NCBI GenBank assembly: GCA_041398845.1
Contig: JAWKTZ010000014.1
Span: 62,001 to 126,000, forward strand
Direction: 5' to 3'
Length of the DNA: 64,000 nt
Source: Fuerstiella sp041398845
Lineage (GTDB): Bacteria > Planctomycetota > Planctomycetia > Planctomycetales > Planctomycetaceae
The notes beneath the pieces are model-generated. The model saw only the letters and a program-made list of their open reading frames with translations. It made no database searches and had not been told where the DNA came from. The translations under genes and the position numbers were made by a program. Positions 1-10,100 of this stretch are shown piece after piece. The stretch's first letter is position 1; each line of letters starts with the position of its first letter.

Positions 1-3000
1 ATCGTCACCGGAATTCCCGGTCGCCTGTTCCACGCCTCGCTGCCGGACATGACCCTTCAGGTCGGCAGCGGGCCCATACAATGCCAGTGCCGGAGTATCC
101 GTGTCACCTCCACCGCCACCGCCCGGAGTCGCACCGCCGCCGCCTCCGCCGCCTTTCGGATTGACTCGCTTTGAGGCCAGCAGCAGTTCAATAACTTCGG
201 TCTCAGCGGCAATCGCTTTCGGCCCGGTGTTCGGTTCAGACAGAATTCCTGTCGTTTCCCCCATGACCTCAACAGCCGTTTCGATGATGTTCAGCTCCTT
301 CGCGAAGGACTCAGCACCATTGGGCAACGTGCGAATGTCCACGACCACTTGCAGCAGCCGGTTGTGCAATTCATCCTGAGTCTTTGCCAGACCTTTGGCT
401 CGCTGCACGTATTGATCCGGTTCGATGCCGTCGTGAGCCTGTTCCACAGCGCGAGTTTCATCCCGCAGATCCATTTCGCCTTCGAGAATTCTCATGATTT
501 CCAGCACAACGAATGGCGGCAGACTGTCGCCAGACTTGCAGCCGGGGCAGTTGCCGCATTGTGACGGTTCCACCAGTTCTTCCGCCCAGCGGTCAAGGGT
601 GTCACCCCAGAATTCTGAGCGAGCAATGGCTTCGCCCGTCATGTTCTGTCTCACACGATCTCCGATACCGGTCAGTTTTGTGGTGACCTGCAGGGTGTCC
701 ATTTCTTCGATGATTTTCAGAAACTTCGCCGCTTTGCGGCGATCGTAGTACGCTTCAAGGTCGGACTGGATCAACCACACCGACTGGCTCTGAGCTTCCT
801 CCTGAGCAGCAATCCGTTCTGTCTGTTCTTCGGCCCGTGCGTCCAGTCTGGCGACGTCAACTCCGAAGCCCTTGAACAACGTGCGGTTCAGATCTTCGGC
901 CACTTCCAGTTGTCGTCGAGATGCGGCTTTCAGTCGTTTGACGAAGGTACTGCTTTCGAGATCGTCCATGATCTTCTGCAGGTCGTCTCGGACCTTGGCG
1001 AAGTCGGCGAGCAGATCCGCCTGTTCTTCCACGGCTTCATCCAGTTGTTCTTCGGCCGGTGGAGGAGGCTCTGCGGATTCTGATTTGGGACCGCCATTCA
1101 GGACCGTTGTCGGCAACGTCAGTTTTCCCTTGCTCGGCTTTTTTGCCGGACCTTCGGCTGCGTTTTCGCCCTGCTCGGATTTGTTGAAACCGGATTCCAC
1201 GTCGACAAGCTGTGGCACGGATGGCAGCGGTTTGCTGTCGGCCGGTTCATTATTCTTCTGTTCGCCCGGACCTGTCTGATCACTGCGGTTGTTACCTGCC
1301 ATGGGTCTGGACTTGCTGTTGGAGTCGGCCTTTGAAATGTCGCTCGGCTTCTGTTTGCCGGGAGCCTTCGCCGCACTGTCCAGCATGTCAGCGACGGACG
1401 GCATGCGCTTTTCGCTGATCTGCTTTAATGCTTCCAGCGCATCGGCCCACGTTTCCAGATGGCCGACCAGCATTTCCTTGTTCCGCATGGCCTGCTTAAT
1501 CAACTGTTCACCGTGATCAGTCACAGCACCCAGTCGCTGCCCGTTGGCTCGCTCTGCCGCCGCCTGCTGTTCGATACGCCGTCGTGTTTTCGGAGCATTC
1601 AGTTCGTTGGCGTCCAGTCGGCGCAGTTCGCGGTTGGCGTCGTGCAGGCGCATTTCTTCTTCGTAAACGTCGTCTGCAAGGCTCGCCCAGCGGCGCAATT
1701 GCGCCGTCATCCAGATGGCGTGCTCTTCCGGAGTCAGCACGTGCAGAACATATGTCGGTGAATACGTGCGACCTCGTTCCGGCTTGTAGTCCACGGCGTA
1801 AGCACGCACTTCCAGCGACTGAGCACGCACTTCATCGCTCAACGCACAGAACGTTGTCTTGCCGGTGAAGACGGTTTGTTCGGGACTGCCACCGCTCACC
1901 AGTTTGGCACCGGTGTCGGGATTGGGGTTGCGAGTGGGATCTTCGATGCCGCGCCATTCGAGTCCGATTTCCTTCAGTCCGAAATCGTCGTCAGCCTGAA
2001 CGTCAAACGAGATCACGTCGGTGGTCAGGACCACCTGCTGAGGATCCAGTTGCTGGAACGTGACGTTGGGTTCACTGTCGTCAATCGCCTTGATTTTCAG
2101 TTGGAAACCGTCTTTGGCTGTCAGTCCCAGTTCATCCTTCCACTGGAATTCCAGTGTTTCCGAATCCACGACCTCGACGGGCACCGGACGAATCTGCGAA
2201 CCCTCCACACTGGCTTCTTTGCCAGCGACCGTGGCTGCCTGCAATGCTCGACTCACTTCCGCCACAAATTCCGTAACCGAACCCTTCAGCACGGAAACAA
2301 CTCCGCCGCGTACGTCGGTTTCGACGTTCTTCGAATACCGCAGATAGTCCGGCAGGCGGATGGAGGCCTTCATGGAATTCAGTTCCGGCCGAGTTTCCAC
2401 CTGGACGGCCAGCGATTCCCGAATGTCGCCGATTCGCACGTTCAACGTTCCCGTTTCCGTTTGCGGAGGAACGCGGAACTGATATCTCTGCTGATCCGTT
2501 AACTCTGCGGTTACCGGCTGCTGATCATTGAAGCGGACGGTACCCGCCGTCGGTGCCCACTTTGTCTCCGGCTTTAGTTCCGCAGCGAAGTCAAATTCTT
2601 CCCCATGCGGCACCACAATTCGTTCGGGCAGGTCGGTTACCTGAGCAAACGTATATCGATCGACGTTCGCCCACGGCATCAGCCAGCGCTGCAATGCGTT
2701 GGCCCCGGCTGCGGGCACGACAATCATGGCCAGTAACATCAGGCCGATCGGAATCGCGGCCAACACGGCCCAGCGTTTGTGGCGGGGGTTCGGAACGGCG
2801 TCGCGGAAGTCGCGATCCTTCACGGACGCGTCGACATGAGCCACCGCTGCTCGAGCGAGTGTCTCGCTGGTACCGAGGTCAGAATCGCCACGAGCCAGTT
2901 CAACAACGCCCAGCAACTGATCGCCCAGCGCGGGAAACCTGTGCTTCAACAGCGTTGCCACCTGTTCCATGCGGCGAGTTCGCCACACCCAGCGGTGACA

Positions 3001-3234
3001 CTTCAGAGGAAAAAACAATCCAAAGCCCAGGCAGCCGCCGATCAGAATGGCCGTTCGCAGCACCGCCGGAGTGTCCACAAACCGATCAACGATAAAAACG
3101 GCAACGTAGGAAAGTGCCAGCCCGAACAGTCCGGCAAGAACACCTTCTGCCAATTTGATTCTGCGGACCTGCCTGCGAAAATCTTCCAGTCGCTGCCGCG
3201 TTGTGGGAGGCAGCACAATGGCCTGTGAACTCAT
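1..3234 (-). CDS. Large DUF4175-like membrane-anchored protein, C-terminus off the window
   Basis: The reading frame is open from an ATG at 3234 to the window edge, giving at least 1,078 residues with no stop. Hydrophobic segments lie at about residues 31-49, 60-76 and 155-175. They are followed by a long, mostly soluble region with beta-rich stretches (about 190-470), then charged helical and coiled-coil-like sequence. A CxxCxxC cluster sits near residue 890, and there are two glycine runs close to the left edge. This layout resembles the large DUF4175-type proteins of planctomycetes, whose function is unknown. The family name is inferred from architecture and composition rather than from a catalytic motif. 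It is the last visible gene of a minus-strand run that includes the DUF1501 and methyltransferase genes, but a gap of about 180 bp separates it from DUF1501, so co-transcription is uncertain. Confidence 0.75.
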   Translation of the reverse strand, partial: MSSQAIVLPPTTRQRLEDFRRQVRRIKLAEGVLAGLFGLALSYVAVFIVDRFVDTPAVLRTAILIGGCLGFGLFFPLKCHRWVWRTRRMEQVATLLKHRFPALGDQLLGVVELARGDSDLGTSETLARAAVAHVDASVKDRDFRDAVPNPRHKRWAVLAAIPIGLMLLAMIVVPAAGANALQRWLMPWANVDRYTFAQVTDLPERIVVPHGEEFDFAAELKPETKWAPTAGTVRFNDQQPVTAELTDQQRYQFRVPPQTETGTLNVRIGDIRESLAVQVETRPELNSMKASIRLPDYLRYSKNVETDVRGGVVSVLKGSVTEFVAEVSRALQAATVAGKEASVEGSQIRPVPVEVVDSETLEFQWKDELGLTAKDGFQLKIKAIDDSEPNVTFQQLDPQQVVLTTDVISFDVQADDDFGLKEIGLEWRGIEDPTRNPNPDTGAKLVSGGSPEQTVFTGKTTFCALSDEVRAQSLEVRAYAVDYKPERGRTYSPTYVLHVLTPEEHAIWMTAQLRRWASLADDVYEEEMRLHDANRELRRLDANELNAPKTRRRIEQQAAAERANGQRLGAVTDHGEQLIKQAMRNKEMLVGHLETWADALEALKQISEKRMPSVADMLDSAAKAPGKQKPSDISKADSNSKSRPMAGNNRSDQTGPGEQKNNEPADSKPLPSVPQLVDVESGFNKSEQGENAAEGPAKKPSKGKLTLPTTVLNGGPKSESAEPPPPAEEQLDEAVEEQADLLADFAKVRDDLQKIMDDLESSTFVKRLKAASRRQLEVAEDLNRTLFKGFGVDVARLDARAEEQTERIAAQEEAQSQSVWLIQSDLEAYYDRRKAAKFLKIIEEMDTLQVTTKLTGIGDRVRQNMTGEAIARSEFWGDTLDRWAEELVEPSQCGNCPGCKSGDSLPPFVVLEIMRILEGEMDLRDETRAVEQAHDGIEPDQYVQRAKGLAKTQDELHNRLLQVVVDIRTLPNGAESFAKELNIIETAVEVMGETTGILSEPNTGPKAIAAETEVIELLLASKRVNPKGGGGGGGATPGGGGGGDTDTPALALYGPAADLKGHVRQRGVEQATGNSGDD

Positions 3235-3413
3235 AACGTGTTCCTTGAAGAGACCAGTAGTTGCAGGCTGGAATCACGGACGATCCGGTAGGTCGCTCCA
3301 GATGGAGCGAGTCCGTTGGGCACAGTATACGAGTTATATTCCTGAGAACAGAGTCCCAAAGTGAGGGAATTCACCGAGATTGAGAAATCGTGAACCTTCC
3401 AAGATGCCGGTCT

Positions 3414-4835
3414 TCAGGTCTGTGCCAGGATTTCCTGCACGACATGGCCGTGGACATCCGTCAGACGGAAATCGCGGCCGGCGTGATGAAACGTCAGGCG
3501 TTCGTGATCCAGACCCAGCAGATGCAGAATCGTTGCCTGAATATCGTGGACATGGACCGGCGATTCGGTGACGTGGAAGCCGAAATCGTCGGTGGCTCCC
3601 AGAGTCATTCCCGGTTTGACTCCGCCTCCGGCCATCCACATCGTGAACGCCTGGGGATGATGGTCGCGACCAAGAGACCGACCCAGAGCAGGATTCGATT
3701 CCACCATCGGTGTTCGCCCGAATTCTCCTCCCCAGACCACCAGCGTTTCATCCAGCAGTCCGTGTGCCGCAAGGTCTTTGACCAGAGCCGCCGAGGCCTG
3801 ATCGGTGGTCTTGCAGTTGTTCTTCACATTCCCGGCCACGTTGCTGTGAGCATCCCAGCCGGAATGATAAATGTTAATGAACCGAACACCGCGCTGTACC
3901 ATGCGACGTGCCAGCAGACAGGCTCGGGCAAACGAACGTTTCTCCGGTTCGCAGCCGTACAGATCCAGCGTGGCCTGAGTTTCCTGTCGCAGATCCATGA
4001 GTTCCGGTGCTGACGTTTGTAATCTGGCAGCCATCTCAAACGAAGCGATACGCGTTGCGATTTCCGGATCGCCAACTGCCTCCAGACGTTTTTGGTTCAG
4101 ACTGTTAATCAGATGATAGGTGTCCGACTGCAGTTGATCCGTGATTCCAGCGGGAGTGTTCACGTTCAGAATCGGGTCGCCCTGGCTGCGGAACGGAACG
4201 CCGGTATACACGGTTGGCAGAAATCCGCTGGACCACAATGCCGCTCCGCCGCTCAGCCCCGCACCGGTGCTCATAACGACAAACGATGGCAGATTCCGGC
4301 TTTCGGAACCCAGACCGTAAAGCACCCACGCCCCCAACGATGGTCGACCGGGTTGCGAAAAACCGGAGTTGAAAAAGATCTGTGCCGGAGCATGATTGAA
4401 CTGGTCCGTACGGACCGACTTAATAAAGCAGATCCGATCGGCCACGTCGGCAAGGTGCGGCAGCGCTTCCGACAGCAAGGCTCCGGAATCTCCGTACCGC
4501 TTAAACCGAAACTGCGGTCCCAGAACAGCAGCATCCGGCTGAATGAACGCGTAACGCTGATCTCCGATCACGGATTTCGGAAGAGGCCTGCCTTCCAGCT
4601 TTGCCAGAGTCGGTTTTTCATCGAAGAGTTCAAGCTGACTGGGAGCTCCGGCCATAAACAGATGAATCACGGCTTTGGCAGGAGCACGAACATGCGGCGG
4701 CCGCAGAGTCAACGGATCACGGTCGGCCGCAACATCGGCAGTCGCTGAGTTCAGAAGCTGACTCAGCGCCGCCGCGCCGAATCCCACGCCGCACTGCGAC
4801 AAAAACCATCGACGAGCTACTGAATCATGCATCAT
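3414..4835 (-). CDS. DUF1501 domain-containing protein with Tat-type signal
   Basis: This is a 473-residue protein of the DUF1501 family, which is greatly expanded in planctomycetes and related to the alkaline phosphatase/sulfatase fold. The N-terminus contains an RRWFLSQ twin-arginine-like motif followed by a small-residue hydrophobic stretch, so Tat export is likely. Internal stretches typical of the family include HLFMAGAPSQLELFD near the N-terminus and WGGEFGRTP in the C-terminal third. The ATG at 4835 is preferred over a TTG at 4856 because GAGGGG lies six bases upstream of it; the TTG would overlap the preceding gene. The spacing of about 11 bp to the methyltransferase stop suggests co-transcription. 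DUF1501 genes are commonly paired with a DUF1549/DUF1553 gene; that partner is absent here. The biochemical role is unknown. Confidence 0.88.
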   Translation of the reverse strand: MMHDSVARRWFLSQCGVGFGAAALSQLLNSATADVAADRDPLTLRPPHVRAPAKAVIHLFMAGAPSQLELFDEKPTLAKLEGRPLPKSVIGDQRYAFIQPDAAVLGPQFRFKRYGDSGALLSEALPHLADVADRICFIKSVRTDQFNHAPAQIFFNSGFSQPGRPSLGAWVLYGLGSESRNLPSFVVMSTGAGLSGGAALWSSGFLPTVYTGVPFRSQGDPILNVNTPAGITDQLQSDTYHLINSLNQKRLEAVGDPEIATRIASFEMAARLQTSAPELMDLRQETQATLDLYGCEPEKRSFARACLLARRMVQRGVRFINIYHSGWDAHSNVAGNVKNNCKTTDQASAALVKDLAAHGLLDETLVVWGGEFGRTPMVESNPALGRSLGRDHHPQAFTMWMAGGGVKPGMTLGATDDFGFHVTESPVHVHDIQATILHLLGLDHERLTFHHAGRDFRLTDVHGHVVQEILAQT

Positions 4836-4846
4836 TCTGCGCCCCT

Positions 4847-6016
4847 CTAACAACAACTTCCGTCGTCACCGCAACATTCGTTTCCGGGAATTACCGTGAG
4901 TGACGGCTTACCTTTTTTGGTTTCTTTCGGACTGCGAATCGCGGACTTGTGACAATCGTAATCGGCCGCCTGTTCCAAAGGGACTTCGGTGACCGGAGCG
5001 ATCGCCGTGATCTGATTCTGATACGGCGCAGAAGTATAGATACGATATGTTCTGTCGCAGACCGCCATCCGCTGGCCTCGCAGCAACCGGTGACCTTCAT
5101 CGTCGATCACTTCCTTCCACGGGCCATTGTAAACCACGGCCTGGTGACGATCCAGACAGGGGCCGTCTTTCCCCTTCCATGCTCGGACCGTCAGACTGCG
5201 GAATTCAATTCCATCAACCACAGCCCAGGCTTCATCCTGACGGCTCAGAATTTCCAAGCCGTAGAACCCGGCCTCTTCAAAGGCCTGCAGAAAACGGTCT
5301 TCACGAAACGAACCACTGATACAACCGCTCCACAATTCGGCGTTGTTCTGCAATTCCAACGGCACATCTTCATCGGTCACAATGTCGCTGATGATCGCTC
5401 GACCACCACGTTTCAGGACTCGATAGACTTCGGAAAACAACTGGCGACGATCTTCGTTCCGCACAAGGTTCAGCACGCAGTTCGAAACCACAGCATCCAT
5501 GCTGTCGCTGGCCACAAGCGGTTCACGGTCCCGTAAATCGTTGGCATATTCTTCGGCAGCCAGCCAGTCGGCCGCACTTTTGATCGAATGTTGCTGCAGG
5601 TGTTGTTCGAAGCGTTCCAGATTAAGCTTCAAGTCCTGAATGCGGCCTTTGCGAAAGTCTGTGTTGCGATATCCGATACTGGCCGCGACCTCATCCTGAT
5701 ATCGTCGAGCCAGATCCAGCATCTGATCGTTCACATCGACTCCGACAACAGACCCCTCAGGCCCCACCACCTGAGCAGCGATGTAGCAGATCTTTCCTCC
5801 ACCAGACCCCAGATCCAGCACATGATCGCCGGGCTGCAGATGTTTTGAAGGATCACCGCAGCCGTAATCCCGTTCGATGATTTCGGGAGGAATGACCTTC
5901 AGATACTGAGCGTCATAATTCACCGGACAGCACAGGGCCGCCTCAGCCCGCTCGGCCGCCGCGCCGTAACGATTTCGCACGGCGGCATCAACATTCAGTG
6001 ATTCGGTTGTGGTCAT
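4847..6016 (-). CDS. arsM: ArsM-like SAM-dependent methyltransferase (probable arsenite methyltransferase)
   Basis: This 389-residue class I methyltransferase has a clear SAM-binding motif I (LDLGSGGG, about residues 68-74) and the following acidic strand (VGVDVND). Cysteines occur in contexts typical of arsenite S-adenosylmethionine methyltransferases: C53 before the SAM domain, C180 in SNCVLNL and C232 in SGCISGS, matching the three As(III)-binding positions of ArsM. A CC pair (29-30) and a Cys-rich tail (ECCGDDGSCC) could be extra metal(loid) ligands. ArsM methylates As(III) to mono- and dimethyl species in the cytoplasm. The start is set at the ATG at 6016; a TTG five codons upstream is possible. 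No arsR, arsC or arsB gene is visible nearby, and the neighbour is a DUF1501 gene, so the substrate is inferred from cysteine placement alone. Confidence 0.82.
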   Translation of the reverse strand: MTTTESLNVDAAVRNRYGAAAERAEAALCCPVNYDAQYLKVIPPEIIERDYGCGDPSKHLQPGDHVLDLGSGGGKICYIAAQVVGPEGSVVGVDVNDQMLDLARRYQDEVAASIGYRNTDFRKGRIQDLKLNLERFEQHLQQHSIKSAADWLAAEEYANDLRDREPLVASDSMDAVVSNCVLNLVRNEDRRQLFSEVYRVLKRGGRAIISDIVTDEDVPLELQNNAELWSGCISGSFREDRFLQAFEEAGFYGLEILSRQDEAWAVVDGIEFRSLTVRAWKGKDGPCLDRHQAVVYNGPWKEVIDDEGHRLLRGQRMAVCDRTYRIYTSAPYQNQITAIAPVTEVPLEQAADYDCHKSAIRSPKETKKGKPSLTVIPGNECCGDDGSCC

Positions 6017-6173
6017 GTGGTGTTGATTCAATCAGTCCTGGGTTCGGATGCGACGACTGCCGTCGGGATTCCGCCGTCTGAGCGTGCCGCCGACAACGGA
6101 CACGTCATTTCCGCTGAATCATAACCAGTTTCAACGCAACATTGCAGCCGCGTTGCTCGAACGCGTCCGTTGA

Positions 6174-6273
6174 GAGGCTATCTGATAATACGGCCCCTCT
6201 CCGGGCAGCCGTTCTCAAAGTCGCTGTCGTTGCCCTCCATAAGGGGCAGACCGGTCAGCTTTTTCAGATGGCC
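6174..6273 (-). repeat. Degenerate copy C of the ~100-bp hairpin repeat
   Basis: The outer end GAGGCTATCTGA, the inner block CCCCTCTCCGGGCAGCC and the far end TTTTTCAGAT match, in reverse orientation, the two well-preserved copies at 38103-38199 and 46643-46740. Several positions of the pairing arms have diverged, so this copy no longer forms a perfect stem. It is not flush with a stop codon. Confidence 0.75.
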
Positions 6274-7167
6274 GTCAGGTGTTTTCCTGACCTCAGATCT
6301 GCAGCACCATGGGGATAAATACTAACAGCGAAATCCTGGAATCGGCGGTTGGAAGCGGCAGGCAGCCCCGGTTAACGCAAGCGAGCTGAGGCAACGCTTG
6401 AGGCAATCAGTCAACACCTGTGGCCAAACAGCCACTCCCGCAGCCATTACCAACTGTTGCCAGGCTGACGTGCGTGTCGGGCGGCACACTGTAATTTGAC
6501 GAGCGATCGGGGCTGCCGCATTTTCTCTCGTGCAATCTTTGACATTTGGGCTCTTGATTTGCGAATCTGCATGCACAGCCTCGTGTTATCGTGAGCGGAA
6601 CAATCTTTCGGATCAAGCGGCTGGTTGGGAAATTCCGACTGGGCCACGAATGCTGACGACGTAGGGAGGAATGGCTGCAAAAGATGGGCAATTTCTTGTT
6701 TTGCTCAGATCTTGCGGCCGAGAAATGTGAAGTTAGTAGGAACCCGATGTTTGAGTGGCAATTGCCCCCAGCCTGGGAGGTCTGACTGAGTGATTCTTCC
6801 CATGCGGTGTTTCAAATACCGCAGCGATTTGCAGCGATCGGGATGCGATGCGGGATCGAATGTTGGTTGAGATTCGCGAATGGTCCTCTGGAAATTGCGT
6901 TTTCTGCATTTTTCACTGGACTTTGCACTGTTTGTTAAAGGGATAATACCCGTCCTGTAAATGCCACAGTTTGCGCTCCTGGCAAGGGCCTGTTGTGCGC
7001 AGGAACTACTGAATTTTTGTACACATCTTCTTGTTTGCTGGTTGCCTGACCTGGATTGCAAAGTGCGCCTTTTCGCCTGCGTAGAGCGGTGGGAGCGGCT
7101 GTTGTGATGCGGGCCAGGTGGACTTCTGAGCTGCGAATCCGTCGCAATTCATCAATTAACGGTCTTC

Positions 7168-7172
7168 AAGGA
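7168..7172 (+). promoter_or_regulatory. Ribosome binding site setting the giant gene start
   Basis: AAGGA lies six bases before the ATG at 7179. The open frame extends upstream to an ATG at 7056, but that start has no comparable site and would add 41 residues without secretory character. The site therefore favours 7179. Confidence 0.7.
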
Positions 7173-7178
7173 CGCAAA

Positions 7179-10100
7179 ATGCTGATTTCTTCATGGCTCA
7201 AGACGTTTCGCAGTCGGCTCCAGACTCGTTCCACTTCCCGCCGTCGCACCCCAGATAGCCGCCGGGCTCCTTCACAACGAGCCGAAGACCTTGAAGTTCG
7301 ATCACTGTTGACAAGTCCGGAACTGGTGGCAATCAGCCCGAATTTCGGTTCCTTCGTCAATGACGGCTCGGAATTGACCACGTCTCCCAGAGAGCTGAAT
7401 TTTCAATTCAGCCCGGGACAGGTTCTGGATGAGCTGAGTCTCGGGGCCATTCAGATCACGGGCGCAGGGTTCGACGGCACTTTTGGAGACGGGAACGAAA
7501 TTCCCATTCAGGGCGGTTTTGTAGGGCTGACGGACAGGCCGGATACCGTCGTGTTTCGCTTCGCACAGGCTCTGCCGGATGACACCTATCGTATTGACAT
7601 TCTGGGCAGTGGCCCTAATCCGCTGCAGAACGTGGACGGCGAGGCGTTCAGCGATGGGAATGACCTGAGTCTGAATTTTTCTGTCAATCTGGGTGCGCAA
7701 GTCCAGGCTGTTGTGCCTCAGCCCGTAATTCGTCAACAAATTGTCACCATCTCGTCGGTGGCATCACTAATGGACGGCGATACTGTCACAATCAGCAACG
7801 GCTTGATCAGTCGGACGTTTGAATTTGAAGATGTGACAGGCGGACCAGGGAATGGCACGGGCGGCAACACGACGGTCACCTTCACCTCAGGAGATTCCAC
7901 AGCGACTGTCGCCGGCACACTGGCAACGGCGATTAACGCGGCATTCGCGGGTGGACTCACCGCGACGCCAAACGGAAATCTGGTCACATTAAACGGTTCG
8001 GATTTCGATCCTGAAGTTCAGGTCGTGACAACAACCGCCGGGGCTGTGGCGAACACAGCGGGAGGAATTCAGCAGCGACGTGAAACCATCATCGTGTACT
8101 TCAACGAAGATACGCTGGACGGCACGAGTGCGCAGACGAGCGATTTTTATCGACTGATCAATACGTCAGGCACCCTTGCCGCTGGCGATGATACCGTCAC
8201 TTTGCCGAACAGCGTGGTTTACGATGCGGTCAATCATCGGGCGGTACTGACATTCGCATCCATTCCCAACGGCACGTTTCGTCTGAAGATCGGCAGTCGC
8301 GATGAAGTGATTCCTCCGCGGACGGTCATGAATGTTGCTCCCGGACCGGCAGACGACAATTCCAGTTTTGCCACGCGAACCGTCGTTGGTGCTCTGACTG
8401 ACGGTGGTGCCACGATCACCAGTCAGATCGAACCGCAGCTTGTCAGCCTGCCGCCATCACCAGGCGGACTGGATGAGCCGGGGCATCGGGACATCCCCAT
8501 TGGTGACGAACTGCACAGTGCGATTCCCGGGTTTCCCGTCAATCCACCGAGTGCAATTCCGACGAGACGATATTACTTCCCGGATTTCTACGGAAATGAT
8601 CCGGAAGGCAACCCCTTGTTCAATCAGATTACGGAAGCTCAGAAGGAGCGAATCCGTGAGATCTACGAACTGTACAGCAACTGGTTTGGTTTTGAAGTCG
8701 AAGAAACAAGCAACAGCGGAACGGCTGTAATCGTTGGAGACATTCGTCAGGGATCAGCGATTTCGTTTCCTCCGAGCGTCAGTACTGGTGGCGGTAGCGT
8801 AATATTGTCGGCGTTTAACGGAGCGGGGCAAAGCGACGACTTCGGTGGATCGCTGTTCAACACGGCGCTGCACGAAATTGGTCACTCAATCGGACTCGGC
8901 CATGCCTTCGATGTGCCATCCGTGATGGGCAATGGGGCCATCGGCGAAGATCAGTATCCAACCTATGCTGACATCATCCACGGACGCGGTCTGTATCCGC
9001 TCGATTCCACCGACATTGACCTCTACGAATTCGACATTACGGAAGAAGGTCTGTTCACTGCGGAAATTGTTGCCGAACGACTGACCGCAACCAGTCAACT
9101 GAACTCCGCTCTGCGTCTGTACCGTGAGAATGCGAATGGCTCAAAAACACTCATTGCGCAGAACGATGACTACTACAGCAACGACGCGTATCTGGAGCTG
9201 AATCTGACGCCCGGCAAGTACTTCATCGGCGTCAGTGCCAGCGGGAATACGGACTACGATCCGACAGTATCTGACACAGGTTTCGGAGGAGGCTCAGACG
9301 GCAATTACAATCTTGAGCTGGATTTCCAGAAGGCGGCGGCGTCCACGATTATCGATACCACAGGCGTGGCGTTCGATGGTGATGCGGATGGAACTCCGGG
9401 TGGTGACTACGAATTTGACTTCCGCAGCGGACTGACTGTGTTCGTCGACAAGTCTGCGCCGTCTGCCGGAGCGGCCGGGACAGAAGCGAATCCGTACAAC
9501 CGAATTTCTCAGGCCCTTGCAGCACCAGGCCCGAACCAGATTATTCGTATCGTGGGTAACGGGGGAGCCGACAACGACCTGAGCACCGTCGGTGACAACC
9601 AGCCGTATCTGATCGGTCGAGTTGGTTCAACGGATCTGGAAGATGGCCGACTGTTTGCTGTCCCGGCCGGAGTGGTTGTCCAGGTGGATGCCGGAGTGTC
9701 CATCAAGCTTCAGGGATCTGTCATCAATGTGGGCAGTGTTCCCAATGGTCCGATGGCGACGGGAGGGGCTCTGCAGATTCTCGGAACACCGGAACACCAG
9801 ACGATTCTGACATCGTACCGCAACGACGCCGTTGGTGGCGACAGTGACGGCGTCGGATCGCCCGCTCCGGGTAACTGGGGCGGTGTTGTCTTCCGCGATG
9901 ACTCGGACTTTCAGGCCCCCGATGCGCTTGCCAACCCCGACCTACCCGGCGTCTTCCTGAACTACATCAATCACGCCCACATCGAATATGGCGGGGGTTT
10001 CTCAAGCGACGGTGTCAAGACCGCTGTGTTCTCACCGGTCCACCTTGAGACTGCCCGACCAACGGTGACTCACAACCTGATCACCCTGTCGGCTTCACAT

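Larger units (their letters stand above)
6017..7178. other. Gene-poor intergenic region upstream of the giant gene
   Basis: About 1.16 kb lies between two divergently oriented genes. Apart from the degenerate hairpin repeat at 6174-6273 I see no credible coding sequence; short ORFs here have poor codon use and no recognisable motif. An AT-richer stretch around 6924-6960 (TTTGTTAAAGGGATAATACCC) contains a possible -10-like hexamer facing the giant gene, but no well-spaced -35 box. The region probably holds promoters for both flanking genes. Confidence 0.5.
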
